Notes under the pieces: model-generated
What the model saw: only the letters and a program-made list of their open reading frames with translations
Database searches by the model: none
What the model was told of the DNA's origin: nothing
Part shown: one piece after another, positions 16,130 through 24,886 of the stretch
Layout: each line of letters starts with the position of its first letter
How positions within the stretch are numbered: position 1 is the first letter of the stretch
Position numbers and translations under genes: made by a program
Source of the DNA: Actinoplanes xinjiangensis
Lineage (GTDB): Bacteria > Actinomycetota > Actinomycetes > Mycobacteriales > Micromonosporaceae
DNA: 64,000 nucleotides
Direction of reading: 5' to 3'
Assembly: GCF_003148685.1 (NCBI RefSeq)
Contig: NZ_QGGR01000020.1
Coordinates: 1 to 64,000 of the forward strand

Positions 16130-18283
16130 GTGCGGGGATTCGTGACATCAGTGGTGCTGGCCGTGCTCCTCACGACGACCGGCGTGCCGGCCCGGGCCGC
16201 GGCCCCGACCTGGACCGCCGTCTCGGCCGCGGACGGCACCTGCGCCATCCGCAGCGACGGCAGTCTGTGGTGCTGGGGCACCAATCACCGGGGCACGGTC
16301 GGCGACGGCACCACCACCGGCCGCACCCGCCCGGTCCGCGTCGACGACAGCCGGGCCTGGGCTAGCGTGTCGCGTTCCTGGTCACACACGTGCGCGACCC
16401 GTACCGACGGCAGCCTGTGGTGCTGGGGTGACGCCTCCGCGGGCCAGCTCGGGCTGGGTGCGGCCGCCGGCACGCAGCCGCGGCCGGCGCGGGTGGGCAC
16501 CGACACCTGGAAGTCGGTCAGTGTCACCGGGGAGCGGACCTGCGCCATCCGCACCGATGGCAGCCTGTGGTGCTGGGGCGGCAACTGGATGGGCCAGCTC
16601 GGCGACGGGACGGAGACCGAGCGGCGGACGCCCACCCGGATCGGCGCCGCCACCGACTGGACCCGGGTGGCCGTGGCCCGCATGCACACCTGCGGTCTGC
16701 GCGGCGACGGCACGCTCTGGTGCTGGGGCTACAACGTCAACGGCGTCCTCGGCGACGGGCAGCCCGGAACCGGCCGGAAGACGCCCGCCCGGATCGGGAC
16801 GGCCGCCTCCTGGACCGAGGTGAGCGTCACGGAGGAGCGCACCTGCGCGCTGGACCGCGACCGGGCGCTGTGGTGCTGGGGTTCCAACCATCTGGGCCGG
16901 CTCGGCGACGGGACCGAGATCGACCGCCCGGCCCCGGTACGGATCGGCGCCGGCAGGTCGTGGGCGTCCGTCTCCGTCGGCGCGGACCACATCTGTGCGG
17001 TGACCACCGGCGCCGACGCCCTGTGCTGGGGTGACAACACCGAGGGCCGGCTCGGCGACGACACGACGGTGCACGCCCGAAGCCCGGTGCCGGCCAGTCC
17101 CGATCTGGACTGGCGGGCTCTCAGCGCCGGCACCGCACACACGTGCGGGCTGACCACCGGCGGCGAGCTGTGGTGCTGGGGTGACAACGGCGGCAACCAG
17201 TTCGGCGACGGCACGGACATCTCCTCACCGATGAGCGGTACCCCGGTACGGGCCGGCACCGCCACCGGCTGGGCCGAGGTCTCCGGCGGCGGCGACCACA
17301 CCTGCGCCCGCCGCACCGACGCCACCCTGTGGTGCTGGGGCGGCAACCGGGCCGGCCAGCTCGGTGACGGAACCACCACCTCCAGGCCCGTTCCGCGGCG
17401 GGTCGCCGGCACCTGGAAGACGTTCGCCACGGACACCGACACCACCTGCGGCGTCCGCGACGACGGCACCCTGTGGTGCTGGGGCGCCCTGCCCCGGAAG
17501 AAGACCGTCACCGCACCCCAGCGGGTCGGCAGGCTCGCCACCTGGACCGGCGTCACCGTCGGCGAGTCACACATCTGCGCCCGGCGGGACGACGCCACCC
17601 TGTGGTGCTGGGGCGGCAACCACGCCGGTCAACTCGGCAACCGCACCACCACCGTGCCCCGCGAACCCGTGCCGGCCCGCCGGGAGATCAGCGCGTCCTG
17701 GGCCGAGGTCACCGCCGGTAGCGCACACACCTGCGGCCGCGACACCGGTGGCCGGGTCTGGTGCTGGGGCGACGACACTTCCGGCCAGCGCGGCGACGCC
17801 CGCGGCACCTCACCGGCGCAACCGCTCGTCCTTCCGCCGGTGAGCTCGATCCACGCCCGGTCCCGCGACACCTGCGCGCTCGGCGCCGACCGGAGCCTGT
17901 GGTGCTGGGGCGACGACGGGGCCGGCCAACTCGGCGGCGGCGACCCGTTCCGGCAGGACGTCCCCCGGCAGCTCACGACCGACCGGGACTGGACCCACCT
18001 GACCCTCGGCCATTCGTTCCTGTGCGGCATCCGCGCCGGCGGAAGCCTGTGGTGCTGGGGCGCCAACGGCCGTGCCGAACTCGGCGACATGACCCGCGAA
18101 TACAAGACCCGGCCCGTCCGCGTCGGTACGGACACCGCCTGGCTCACCGCGGGAACAGGAAGGGTGCACACCTGCGGTATCCGTACCGACCGGAGTCTGT
18201 GGTGCTGGGGCGACAACAGCAAGGGTCAGCTGGGCGTGGTACTCCCCGCCCGGCGGGCCGTGCCGGTGCCCACCGGGCCGTGA
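16130..18283 (+). CDS. Secreted RCC1-repeat protein with 14 repeats
   Basis: A 717-residue exported protein with a signal peptide (LAVLLTTTGVPARA) followed by 14 consecutive RCC1-type repeats. Each repeat has the pattern CAIRxDGSLWCWGxNxxGQLGDGT; the motif LWCWG or a close variant occurs 14 times (variants ALCWG, VWCWG). RCC1 units build seven-bladed propellers, so 14 repeats fit two propellers in tandem. Two Cys per repeat are conserved, which suggests one disulfide per blade outside the cell. A GTG start is used, with GGGAGG 7 bases upstream. The stop codon directly abuts the stop codon of the convergent ammonia-lyase gene. A binding role at the cell surface is the most that can be inferred. 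Confidence 0.93.
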   Translation: MRGFVTSVVLAVLLTTTGVPARAAAPTWTAVSAADGTCAIRSDGSLWCWGTNHRGTVGDGTTTGRTRPVRVDDSRAWASVSRSWSHTCATRTDGSLWCWGDASAGQLGLGAAAGTQPRPARVGTDTWKSVSVTGERTCAIRTDGSLWCWGGNWMGQLGDGTETERRTPTRIGAATDWTRVAVARMHTCGLRGDGTLWCWGYNVNGVLGDGQPGTGRKTPARIGTAASWTEVSVTEERTCALDRDRALWCWGSNHLGRLGDGTEIDRPAPVRIGAGRSWASVSVGADHICAVTTGADALCWGDNTEGRLGDDTTVHARSPVPASPDLDWRALSAGTAHTCGLTTGGELWCWGDNGGNQFGDGTDISSPMSGTPVRAGTATGWAEVSGGGDHTCARRTDATLWCWGGNRAGQLGDGTTTSRPVPRRVAGTWKTFATDTDTTCGVRDDGTLWCWGALPRKKTVTAPQRVGRLATWTGVTVGESHICARRDDATLWCWGGNHAGQLGNRTTTVPREPVPARREISASWAEVTAGSAHTCGRDTGGRVWCWGDDTSGQRGDARGTSPAQPLVLPPVSSIHARSRDTCALGADRSLWCWGDDGAGQLGGGDPFRQDVPRQLTTDRDWTHLTLGHSFLCGIRAGGSLWCWGANGRAELGDMTREYKTRPVRVGTDTAWLTAGTGRVHTCGIRTDRSLWCWGDNSKGQLGVVLPARRAVPVPTGP

Positions 18284-19237
18284 TCAGGCCAGCAGCTGCG
18301 CCAGCCGGGCCGCGCCCACGTTGCCGCCGGACAGGATCACCCCGACCCGCGCCGGTACCGGGCGGATCCGTCCGGTGAGCAGCGCGGCCAGGCCCGGCGC
18401 GCCACTCGGCTCCAGCACCAGCTTCAGCCGGTCGACGGCGAACCGCATCGCGTCGCGCAGCTCGTCGTCGCTGACCACCACGATCTCGTCGACCAGCTCC
18501 TTGTTGATCGCGAACGTGAGGTCACCGGGAACCGCCACCGCGAGACCGTCGGCGATGGTGTGCGGCACGTCGATCCGGACCGGCCTGCCGGCGGCCAGCG
18601 ACCGACGGGTGTCGTCGGCGGTCTCCGGCTCGACACCGATCACCCGGATGCCCGGATACCGGCCCTTGGCGGCGATCGCACTGCCGGCGATCAGGCCGCC
18701 ACCGCTGACCGGCACGACGATCGCGTCCAGTTCGCCCGCCTGCTCCAGCAGCTCCAGGGTGGCGGTGCCCTGACCGGCCACGATGTCCGGATGATCGTAC
18801 GGCGGGATCAGCGCCACCCCACGCTCCGCAGCGAGCCCGCCGGCGATCGCCGCCCGGTCGCCGGTGTACCGGTCGTAGGTGACGATCTCCGCGCCGTACC
18901 CGGCGACCGCGTCGAGTTTCGCGGCCGGGCTGTCGGCCGGCATCACGATCACCGCGGAGCCGCCCAGCTCCCGGGCGGCGAGAGCGGCGGCCTGCGCGTG
19001 ATTGCCGGACGAGTAGGCCACGATGCCGCGGGCCAGTTGATCGGGGGAGAGGCGGGCGATCGCGTTGTAGGCGCCCCGGAACTTGAACGCGCCACCACGC
19101 TGGAGATTCTCCGCCTTGAGATGGACCTGCGCGCCGGTCAGGCCGTCGAGAGTCCGGGAGCGGATCACCGGCGTACGGTGCGCGACCCCCTCGATACGGT
19201 CGGCAGCGTCCAGGACATCCTGCAAAGTCACCGTCAT
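18284..19237 (-). CDS. PLP-dependent threonine/serine ammonia-lyase
   Basis: A 317-residue fold-type II PLP enzyme of the threonine dehydratase/serine racemase group. Seen: the PLP lysine Lys52 in GGAFKFRGAYNA, the substrate loop YSSGNHAQA, the phosphate-binding glycine loop VSGGGLIAG, and the C-terminal ILSGGNV motif. There is no C-terminal ACT-like regulatory domain, so it is a catabolic-type enzyme making 2-oxo acids plus ammonia (threo-3-hydroxyaspartate ammonia-lyase or serine racemase activity are alternatives). Start chosen at ATG 19237, where the family begins; the long upstream open frame is a shadow of the AraC gene. It is divergent from the AraC regulator with 90 bp between starts, so regulation by it is plausible. 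Confidence 0.93.
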   Translation of the reverse strand: MTVTLQDVLDAADRIEGVAHRTPVIRSRTLDGLTGAQVHLKAENLQRGGAFKFRGAYNAIARLSPDQLARGIVAYSSGNHAQAAALAARELGGSAVIVMPADSPAAKLDAVAGYGAEIVTYDRYTGDRAAIAGGLAAERGVALIPPYDHPDIVAGQGTATLELLEQAGELDAIVVPVSGGGLIAGSAIAAKGRYPGIRVIGVEPETADDTRRSLAAGRPVRIDVPHTIADGLAVAVPGDLTFAINKELVDEIVVVSDDELRDAMRFAVDRLKLVLEPSGAPGLAALLTGRIRPVPARVGVILSGGNVGAARLAQLLA

Positions 19238-19327
19238 GCCCCGATCGTAAGGGGCGCCCGCGGCTCCCGGGCCGTACAACGGTGGTCGGGTGTTGACCGT
19301 GTGGCCCCGGTTGCCGAGACTGCGACG

Positions 19328-20335
19328 ATGGCGACCGTACGCGCGGCCGGGATCCGCGGTTTCGACGAGGTGGTCCGTGACCTCGGCGCGGACCCGGCGC
19401 CGCTGGTGCACGCCGCCGGACTCGACCTCGCCGTCCTCGACCACGACGACCTCCCGATCGAACAGTCCCGCCTGGCCGCCCTCCTGGAGTCGGCCGCGGT
19501 CTCGCTGCACTGCCCCGACCTCGGGCTCCGGATGGCCGCCCGGCACGGCCTGGACACCCTCGGGCCGCTCGCCGTGATGCTGGCCAACTGCCGTACCGGC
19601 GCCGACGCGCTCGCCGCCACCCAGCGTTATCTCACCGTGCACAGTGACGCCCTGCACGTCGACCAGACCACCGACCCCGACGGTGAACCCGGTGTCATCG
19701 CCCTGCGCTACCGGGGCCACCCGCCGGGCCCGCCGCCGGTACAGGCCACGGACGCCGGAATCGGGTTCCTGCACCGGGCGCTGTGCCTGCTCTTCGGCGA
19801 CGGCTACGGCCTGCTCGACGTGCGCCTGTCCTACCACCCCGCCGCGGACCCCGGCTGCTATCGGAGCTTCTACCGGGCGCCGGTCCGCTTCGGCGATCCC
19901 GAGTCGCTGCTGCGCGTCCGGGCGGAACTGCTGGCCCGGCCGATCACCGGCGCCCACGAGGACCTGCGCACCCGCGCCGAGGCCTACCTGCGGACCCTCC
20001 TGCCGGACGTCGACGACATGACCGGCCGCATCCGCACGGTCGTCGACGGGATGCTGGTGTTCGGCGCCGTACCGATGGAGGCCGTCGCCCGTGCCCTCGC
20101 CCTGCACCCGCGCACATTGCAACGCCGCCTCGCCGCACAGGGCACCACGTTCGCCCACATCGTCGACAACATCCGCCGGGAACGGGCCCGCCACTACCTG
20201 ACCGAGACGACCCTGCCGTTCGGTGCCGTCTCGGCCCGGCTCGGCTTCGCCGAACAGGCCACCTTCAGCCGTGCCTGCCACCGCTGGTGGGGCGTCCCAC
20301 CCCGGCGGGTACGCGCCGTCCGGCGTACCGCGTGA
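19328..20335 (+). CDS. AraC family transcriptional regulator with N-terminal Arabinose_bd-type domain
   Basis: A 335-residue regulator of the OruR/ArgR-like AraC branch. Residues about 1-200 form the ligand domain typical of this branch (long LAALLESAAVSL... and LGPLAVML segments); residues about 235-335 hold two HTH motifs (MEAVARALALHPRTLQRRLA and FGAVSARLGFAEQATFSRA) followed by the conserved WWGVPPRRVR end. ATG 19328 is the start consistent with the family length. Its stop codon overlaps the GTG of the next gene in a GTGA tetranucleotide, implying translational coupling. The divergent ammonia-lyase gene is the likely regulatory target. Confidence 0.93.
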   Translation: MATVRAAGIRGFDEVVRDLGADPAPLVHAAGLDLAVLDHDDLPIEQSRLAALLESAAVSLHCPDLGLRMAARHGLDTLGPLAVMLANCRTGADALAATQRYLTVHSDALHVDQTTDPDGEPGVIALRYRGHPPGPPPVQATDAGIGFLHRALCLLFGDGYGLLDVRLSYHPAADPGCYRSFYRAPVRFGDPESLLRVRAELLARPITGAHEDLRTRAEAYLRTLLPDVDDMTGRIRTVVDGMLVFGAVPMEAVARALALHPRTLQRRLAAQGTTFAHIVDNIRRERARHYLTETTLPFGAVSARLGFAEQATFSRACHRWWGVPPRRVRAVRRTA

Positions 20336-20968
20336 GCAGCGCCGACCGCCGGCAGCGGTACTGGGACACCACGGGGGCGACCAAGACCTTCACCCATCCG
20401 GTCCACCGGGAGTGGCTGGCCGGAGTCGACCGGGCCGCCCGCGTCCTGGACTACGGATGCGGCTACGGACGGGTGATGGCCGAACTGAACGATCTGGGGT
20501 TCGGCGAGGTGTCCGGCGCGGACGTCTCCACCACCCTGATCGCCCGCGGACGCCGCGCCCACCCGGATCTGCGCTTCGAACGGATCACCTCCCCGCCGGT
20601 TCTCGATCACCCGGCGGGGAGCTTCGACCTGATCGTGCTGTTCGCCGTACTCACCTGCGTTCCCGACGACGCCGCCCAGCGCGGACTCGTCGCGGCTGCG
20701 CCGGCTCCTGACCGCCGGCGGTCTGCTCTACCTCAGCGACCTGGCCCTCCAGCCCGACGCACGCAGCCGCCGCCGCTACGCCGCCCGGGCCGGTACGCCC
20801 TACGGGGTCTTCACCACCGACGACGGTGCGGTCTGCCGCCACCACGACCCCGAGTACCTGCGGCACCTGCTCGCCGACTTCCACGTGGCCGCCGAACGCC
20901 ACATCGAGGTGCCCACGATGAACGGCAACCGCGCCGCCGCGATCCAGCTGCTGGCCCACCGCCCCTGA
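20332..20968 (+). pseudogene. Class I SAM methyltransferase gene with a frameshift
   Basis: Starts at a GTG overlapping the AraC stop codon. The first frame encodes a class I methyltransferase with SAM motif RVLDYGCGYGRV, an acidic loop GADVS, and VLFAVLTCVP. At about 20690 the coding sense jumps to the next frame, which continues LLTAGGLLYLSDL...YGVFTTDDGAVCRHH...NRAAAIQLLAHRP to a stop at 20968. A loss of two bases (for example CG from GCGCGG) explains the break; repaired, the protein would be 212 residues, a normal size for a stand-alone methyltransferase. Either the gene is recently broken or the assembly has an indel; the intact downstream half argues for a very recent or artefactual event. 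Confidence 0.8.
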
Positions 20969-21006
20969 CCGCCACCCGCCCAGCCCACGCACCGCCGACC
21001 ACCCCC

Positions 21007-21059
21007 GGCTGGCCCTCACCGCTGTCTCGAGGGCCGTGAGACAGCGGTGAGGGCCAGCC
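21007..21059. repeat. 53-nt hairpin repeat, copy 4
   Basis: An inverted repeat of exactly 53 nt with almost perfect arms (GGCTGGCCCTCACCGCTG... and ...CAGCGGTGAGGGCCAGCC). Same family as the three copies at 11477-11655, and followed by the same flank (AAGATCGGCGGC). It lies 38 bases after the methyltransferase stop, so it may act as a terminator here. Confidence 0.85.
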
Positions 21060-21241
21060 GGGCAAGATCGGCGGCTTCCGGCATTCATCGGGAGCAGTGA
21101 CTCACACCGGATGTCGTCGCCCGCTTCGACCTACCGGTGCTCAGTGCCGTGGGGGTGTCTTCGCGGGTCGCGGCCCGGCTGGTCGGCCGGTTAGAGCAAT
21201 TCCGCATAGGCGGACGATCATCTTCGGCCGATCTGGGCGGC

Positions 21242-21297
21242 CGCCTGTGGGTTATGGCTGCTTCCCCGGCTCGGGAAGCAACCATGACCCACAGGCG
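21242..21297. repeat. Long hairpin, 25-bp stem
   Basis: An inverted repeat: the arm CGCCTGTGGGTTATGGCTGC... is mirrored by ...CAACCATGACCCACAGGCG. Only two positions differ (one would be a G-U pair), with a 6-nt loop. Sequence unrelated to the 53-nt hairpins. Confidence 0.7.
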
Positions 21298-21481
21298 GGC
21301 GATCGAGTCCTCCGGGGAGCCCGGCCCCATGCATGGGTCGTTACCGGTGCGCTCGTCCGTGAGAGCGGCCTCCGCTCGCCCACGCGCTCATAGGCCCGGC
21401 GCTGGTCGAAGCGATGCGGGCCAGCTATTTCAGTCAGGACGCGTACCTGGCCCAGTGCCCGCGCCTGAACTCCGGCGCGCC

Positions 21482-21672
21482 GGTAGCCGCGTCACGTTGG
21501 TGCGGCGACCGACCGCGTCGGCAGCAGCGCCACGGTCGGTGCAGTGTCCGACCGCGCCGGTAGCCGCGTCACGTTGGTGCGGCGATCGACCGCGTCGGCA
21601 GCAGCGTCACGGTGGGTGCAGTGACCCACCGCGTCGGCAGCAGCGCTACCGCTGGTGCGGCGACCTACCGGG
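21482..21672. repeat. Tandem repeat, 38-39 nt unit, about 4.5 copies
   Basis: Units begin GCGGCGA or GCAGTG and contain CCGACCGCGTCGGCAGCAGC followed by a variable CAC/TAC-rich end and GGT. The units are contiguous without spacers and alternate between two subtypes (GCGGCGA and GCAGTG starts). This is a degenerate minisatellite, not a CRISPR array. Confidence 0.7.
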
Positions 21673-21758
21673 ACGTGGCCGCGCCACCGCCCGACCGTCC
21701 TTGTCGGCCCGGCGGGCACATGGAAGACTCGACAGCATGATGATCACCTCTTGGAGCC

Positions 21759-22124
21759 GTGGCGCGTAAGCCGCCCGCGCACGTCCGTGCCACCCTGCCC
21801 CGGCGGCGGGAACCCGGCGTGCGGATCGCCCTCGTCGACGGGGTCTCCACCAAAGGCCTTGCGCGGATCGCCCACCTCGAGCGCACCCGTCTCGGTCCCG
21901 GGGCCGCCGCGGCGGCGCTGAAGTCATGGCAGGAATTCGCCCGCGCCTCGACCGACGAGCGGGCGGACCGCCTCTACTACGGTCATGCGGGTTGCTGCCC
22001 CGATCCCCTGGCCGACCGCGCGACCTTGGACCAGGTCCTGCGCGTCCTACCGCCCAGCGACGCAAAGGCCCTCCGTCACCGGATCGAAGCCCTGGACGAC
22101 CGGATCGGTACCCTCGACGACTGA
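21759..22124 (+). CDS. Small basic protein of unknown function
   Basis: A 121-residue protein, Arg/Ala rich, with a helical C-terminal half ending in LPPSDAKALRHRIEALDDRIGTLDD and a CC pair in YYGHAGCCPDP. No signal peptide or membrane segment, and no family recognised. A GTG start is used with GGAG only 2 bases upstream, so a start slightly further in is possible. Codon use is typical for the genome and the end of the protein looks like a genuine amphipathic helix, so it is probably a real gene. Confidence 0.6.
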   Translation: MARKPPAHVRATLPRRREPGVRIALVDGVSTKGLARIAHLERTRLGPGAAAAALKSWQEFARASTDERADRLYYGHAGCCPDPLADRATLDQVLRVLPPSDAKALRHRIEALDDRIGTLDD

Positions 22125-22370
22125 CCCACCGGGGTATCAGGGCTGCTCGGTGAGGCAGCGCACGAGCACCGCGGCCCGGTACGCGAACCCGTCCGGCTCA
22201 CTCACGTCGATGACACCGAGTTCGACGCGCCGCCGATCGGTTCACACGAATCCGGTGCCGGACGGCGCCAGGCAGAGGGCCAGTCCGTCCGGCGCCCCAC
22301 CCCGATCGGCCGGCGTGTGATTGTCGTCGAACGCACCCAACCGCGGCGGTCCGGCGAGGGTAATAGGGGT

Positions 22371-22832
22371 GTGAGTGTGACGTTCGAGGACTGGGTGCGG
22401 CCGCATCTCGGTGCGATGGCCCGGCTGGCGGCCCGGCTGGCGCCGCATGCCGACCGGGACGACGTGGTGCAGGAGTCGCTGGCCCGTGCCTGGCTCAAAC
22501 GCCACCAGTACGACGCGGCGCGGGGCACCCCGGCGGCGTGGCTGCTGGCGATCACCGCTGATCAGGCCCGCAAGGCCGCCCGGCGGTTCCGCGGCACCCG
22601 CGCCGAGATCCCGGACGACGGTGTGGCCGCGGAATGGGACGCCCGGATGGACGTCCGCCGTGCGATGCGGCAGCTGACCGGCCGGCAGCGGCTGGCCGTC
22701 GACTGTTACTACTTCGCCGGCCTGTCGACGGCCGAGACCGCGGCGGTCATGGACTGCTCGGTCGGCACGGTGAAGTCCACGCTGTCGGACGCCCGGCTGC
22801 GGCTGCGCGACCTGCTGGCGGTGACGGGATGA
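22371..22832 (+). CDS. ECF-type RNA polymerase sigma factor
   Basis: A 153-residue sigma factor with only regions 2 and 4. Region 2 has the conserved HADRDDVVQESLARAWLKR helix; region 4 reads LTGRQRLAVDCYYFAGLSTAETAAVMDCSVGTVKSTLSDARLRLR, the SigE-like pattern of actinobacterial ECF factors. A GTG start at 22371 is used with GAGGG 10 bases upstream. The stop codon overlaps the ATG of the next gene (ATGA), so the two are translationally coupled; such a neighbour is usually the anti-sigma factor. Which promoters it recognises cannot be told. Confidence 0.93.
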   Translation: MSVTFEDWVRPHLGAMARLAARLAPHADRDDVVQESLARAWLKRHQYDAARGTPAAWLLAITADQARKAARRFRGTRAEIPDDGVAAEWDARMDVRRAMRQLTGRQRLAVDCYYFAGLSTAETAAVMDCSVGTVKSTLSDARLRLRDLLAVTG

Positions 22833-23803
22833 CAGGGGAGGACATGACCACGAGAGACCCGATCGACGACCTGCTCACCGCGGCCGGCGAACGCTGGCGC
22901 GCGGCCCAGCCACCACCGCCCGAGCCGGACACGAGCCGCTGGGTGACTCCGAAGCGACGGAATTGGCTGGTCCCGGTCGGGGCGGCCGCGGCCACGATCC
23001 TGGCGGCGGGCGCCCTGGTGTTCGCCACCCACCGGGCGCCGCCGGAGCCGACCCCGGGTCCAGCAATCGTGGCGGCCGACCCGGCAGCAACGCTGATCGT
23101 CCGGGACGGCGACCTCGTCGAGGCGAGCGGCCGGGTCGAGGATGCGCAGATGTGTGCGCCGGCCCCGGTCGCGGGTGACTCCTGCCCGTACGGCATCGAT
23201 GTTCCGGGGGTCGCGCCCACCGATGGCGCCACGCTGCACGGCCGATGGCACCCGGGGGAGTTGTCGGAGATCCGGCAGATGCCGTATTCGCCCAGCTCCG
23301 CCGGTTCGGGCGGTTCGGTCTACGATCTCCCGCTGACGCCGCCGTGCGCGGCACCGCCCGGGGGCTGGCCGGCGGACGAGGAATGGGGCACCCCCGAGGT
23401 CGAGGACCCGCTCCGCGACTACCTGCGGGCGCATGCCGACCGGTTCGCGGAGCCGTTCGCCACCCACAGCGGGGACGCCCGCATCCTGGTCGTCCGGGTG
23501 GTGGATGGCGACGTCGCCGAGGCCCGTGCCGCGCTGGCCGCCGTCTACACCGCGAACCTCTGCGTGGTCGCCGCGCCCGGCAGCCGTACCATCGCCGCCG
23601 ACGAGGAGCTGCGGGCCACCGTCGGGCAGGCGGTCGGAGCGCTGATGGACGACCGGAGCCTGGGCATCTACTCGGCCGCTCCGGAGGACGGAAAGATGCG
23701 GGTGCAGATGGTCCAGCTGACCCAGCCGCTGTACGACCGGCTCGTCACGATCGGCCTGGACCGCCTGATCCTCGACCCGTGGATCCGCCCGGTCGCCCGG
23801 TGA
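22829..23803 (+). CDS. Single-pass membrane protein, probable anti-sigma or sigma-linked sensor
   Basis: A 324-residue protein. Residues 1-48 are cytoplasmic and hydrophilic, followed by one transmembrane helix (LVPVGAAAATILAAGALVF) and a large extracytoplasmic domain with several Cys (QMCAPAP, DSCPYG, PPCAAP, NLCVVA). The ATG overlaps the sigma factor stop; a second ATG at 22844 lies very close to a GGGGAGG and is an alternative start. It has the topology and position of an anti-sigma factor but lacks the HxxxCxxC zinc motif, so the role is inferred from context; a sigma-dependent envelope sensor is the alternative. Confidence 0.85.
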   Translation: MTGEDMTTRDPIDDLLTAAGERWRAAQPPPPEPDTSRWVTPKRRNWLVPVGAAAATILAAGALVFATHRAPPEPTPGPAIVAADPAATLIVRDGDLVEASGRVEDAQMCAPAPVAGDSCPYGIDVPGVAPTDGATLHGRWHPGELSEIRQMPYSPSSAGSGGSVYDLPLTPPCAAPPGGWPADEEWGTPEVEDPLRDYLRAHADRFAEPFATHSGDARILVVRVVDGDVAEARAALAAVYTANLCVVAAPGSRTIAADEELRATVGQAVGALMDDRSLGIYSAAPEDGKMRVQMVQLTQPLYDRLVTIGLDRLILDPWIRPVAR

Positions 23804-23808
23804 CCCGG

Positions 23809-24762
23809 TCAGCCGTGCCGGCGCCCGGCCAGCTCGATGACTGCCACCAGCGTGTCGCGGCAGTCGTCGGCGTTCGTCATCACGGCGACCGCGGTACCCG
23901 ACGCCGGCCAGGCGTACGAGAAGCAGCTGTAGCCGGTGTTCTGCCCGGTGTGCCCGAAGCACCCGTCGCCGAGTTCGGTGCCGAGACCGAACCCGCCGGG
24001 CACCTGCGGCGTGAGCATCTGTGCGGCCAGTTCCGGCGGCAGCAGCGCGGACGTGCCGGCGCTGGCGCGGCAGATCTCCAGTTCCAGCCGCACCAGGTCG
24101 GCCGGGGTGCTCCACAGCCCGGCACCGGCCCGCTCCGGCTGCGTGTGCCAGCCGCCGGGCACCGGAACACCACCGGACCGGCCGCGGGCGGCACGGTCCC
24201 GATGCTCGTACGGGAAACCCTGGTCGTAGCTGCTGTCCGTCATGCCCACCGGTTCCAGCACGAGCGCCGCCATCAGCTCGTCGAACGGTGTCCCGGTCAC
24301 GTCGATCAGGAGCTGTTCGAGGACGGCGTAGTGGCTGCCGGAGTATCGGAACCCGGCACCCGGCGGCAGATCACGCCGGACCGCGGGCGTGTTGGCCGGT
24401 GGCTCACCCCGCAGGATCTGGAGCAGCGACGGGACCGGCTCGCCCTCGGCGTACCCGGGGAACCAGTTCTGGGTCAGCCCCCCCGTGTGGGCCAGCACCT
24501 GGCGCACGGTCACCGTGCCGGAGCCCGGCAGCCGCCAGGTGGACATGTAGGCGTTGACGTCGGTGTCGAGGTCGATCACCGCGTCGGCGACCAGCCGCAG
24601 CGTGCCTAACGCCGCGACGTGCTTGCTGATCGAGCAGGCCGGGAACAGCAGGTCGTCACCGTCGGTGCGGACGTCACCGTCGAGCCCGCCGACCGCGATC
24701 CCGGCGGCGGAGATCCGGTCACTCCCGGCGATCAGTTCCCGCCATCGATCCTCGAAGTCCAC
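23809..24762 (-). CDS. Serine hydrolase, class C beta-lactamase fold
   Basis: A 317-residue protein of the beta-lactamase/esterase/D-peptidase superfamily. Seen: the catalytic SxxK as SISK (Ser44, Lys47), an HTGGL loop, Tyr141 in YSGSHY where most relatives have YSN (the Asn is Gly here), and the KTG-like box HTGQNTG. No signal peptide is present with the GTG start at 24762, so a cytoplasmic esterase-like enzyme is more likely than a periplasmic beta-lactamase. The frame is open further upstream to 24939, but that would overlap the divergent monooxygenase gene. It ends 5 bp from the stop of the convergent membrane-protein gene. Confidence 0.88.
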   Translation of the reverse strand: MDFEDRWRELIAGSDRISAAGIAVGGLDGDVRTDGDDLLFPACSISKHVAALGTLRLVADAVIDLDTDVNAYMSTWRLPGSGTVTVRQVLAHTGGLTQNWFPGYAEGEPVPSLLQILRGEPPANTPAVRRDLPPGAGFRYSGSHYAVLEQLLIDVTGTPFDELMAALVLEPVGMTDSSYDQGFPYEHRDRAARGRSGGVPVPGGWHTQPERAGAGLWSTPADLVRLELEICRASAGTSALLPPELAAQMLTPQVPGGFGLGTELGDGCFGHTGQNTGYSCFSYAWPASGTAVAVMTNADDCRDTLVAVIELAGRRHG

Positions 24763-24886
24763 GGTTGCCGAGTATGCCGCCGGACGCCACCGGGCGCACT
24801 CCGGCTGATTGTCGGGCTGGGTCAAGTCTTTCGGGGCGCCTGCCGGGCACGATGCGTGAAACACGCTCGTAACGCGAGGGGCCGCC

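Larger units (their letters stand above)
20969..21758. other. Gene-free, repeat-rich intergenic region
   Basis: About 790 bp without a supportable gene. It contains a 53-nt hairpin repeat (21007-21059), a second long hairpin (21242-21297) and a tandem array (about 21482-21672). A stretch around 21390-21490 reads as a possible coding remnant (VEAMRASYFSQDAYLAQC in one frame) but has no start and runs into the repeats; I cannot name it. Confidence 0.6.

Noticed and set aside
21482..21672. Possible CRISPR array
   Set aside because: The units are contiguous, degenerate and without unique spacers, and no cas genes are present in the window.
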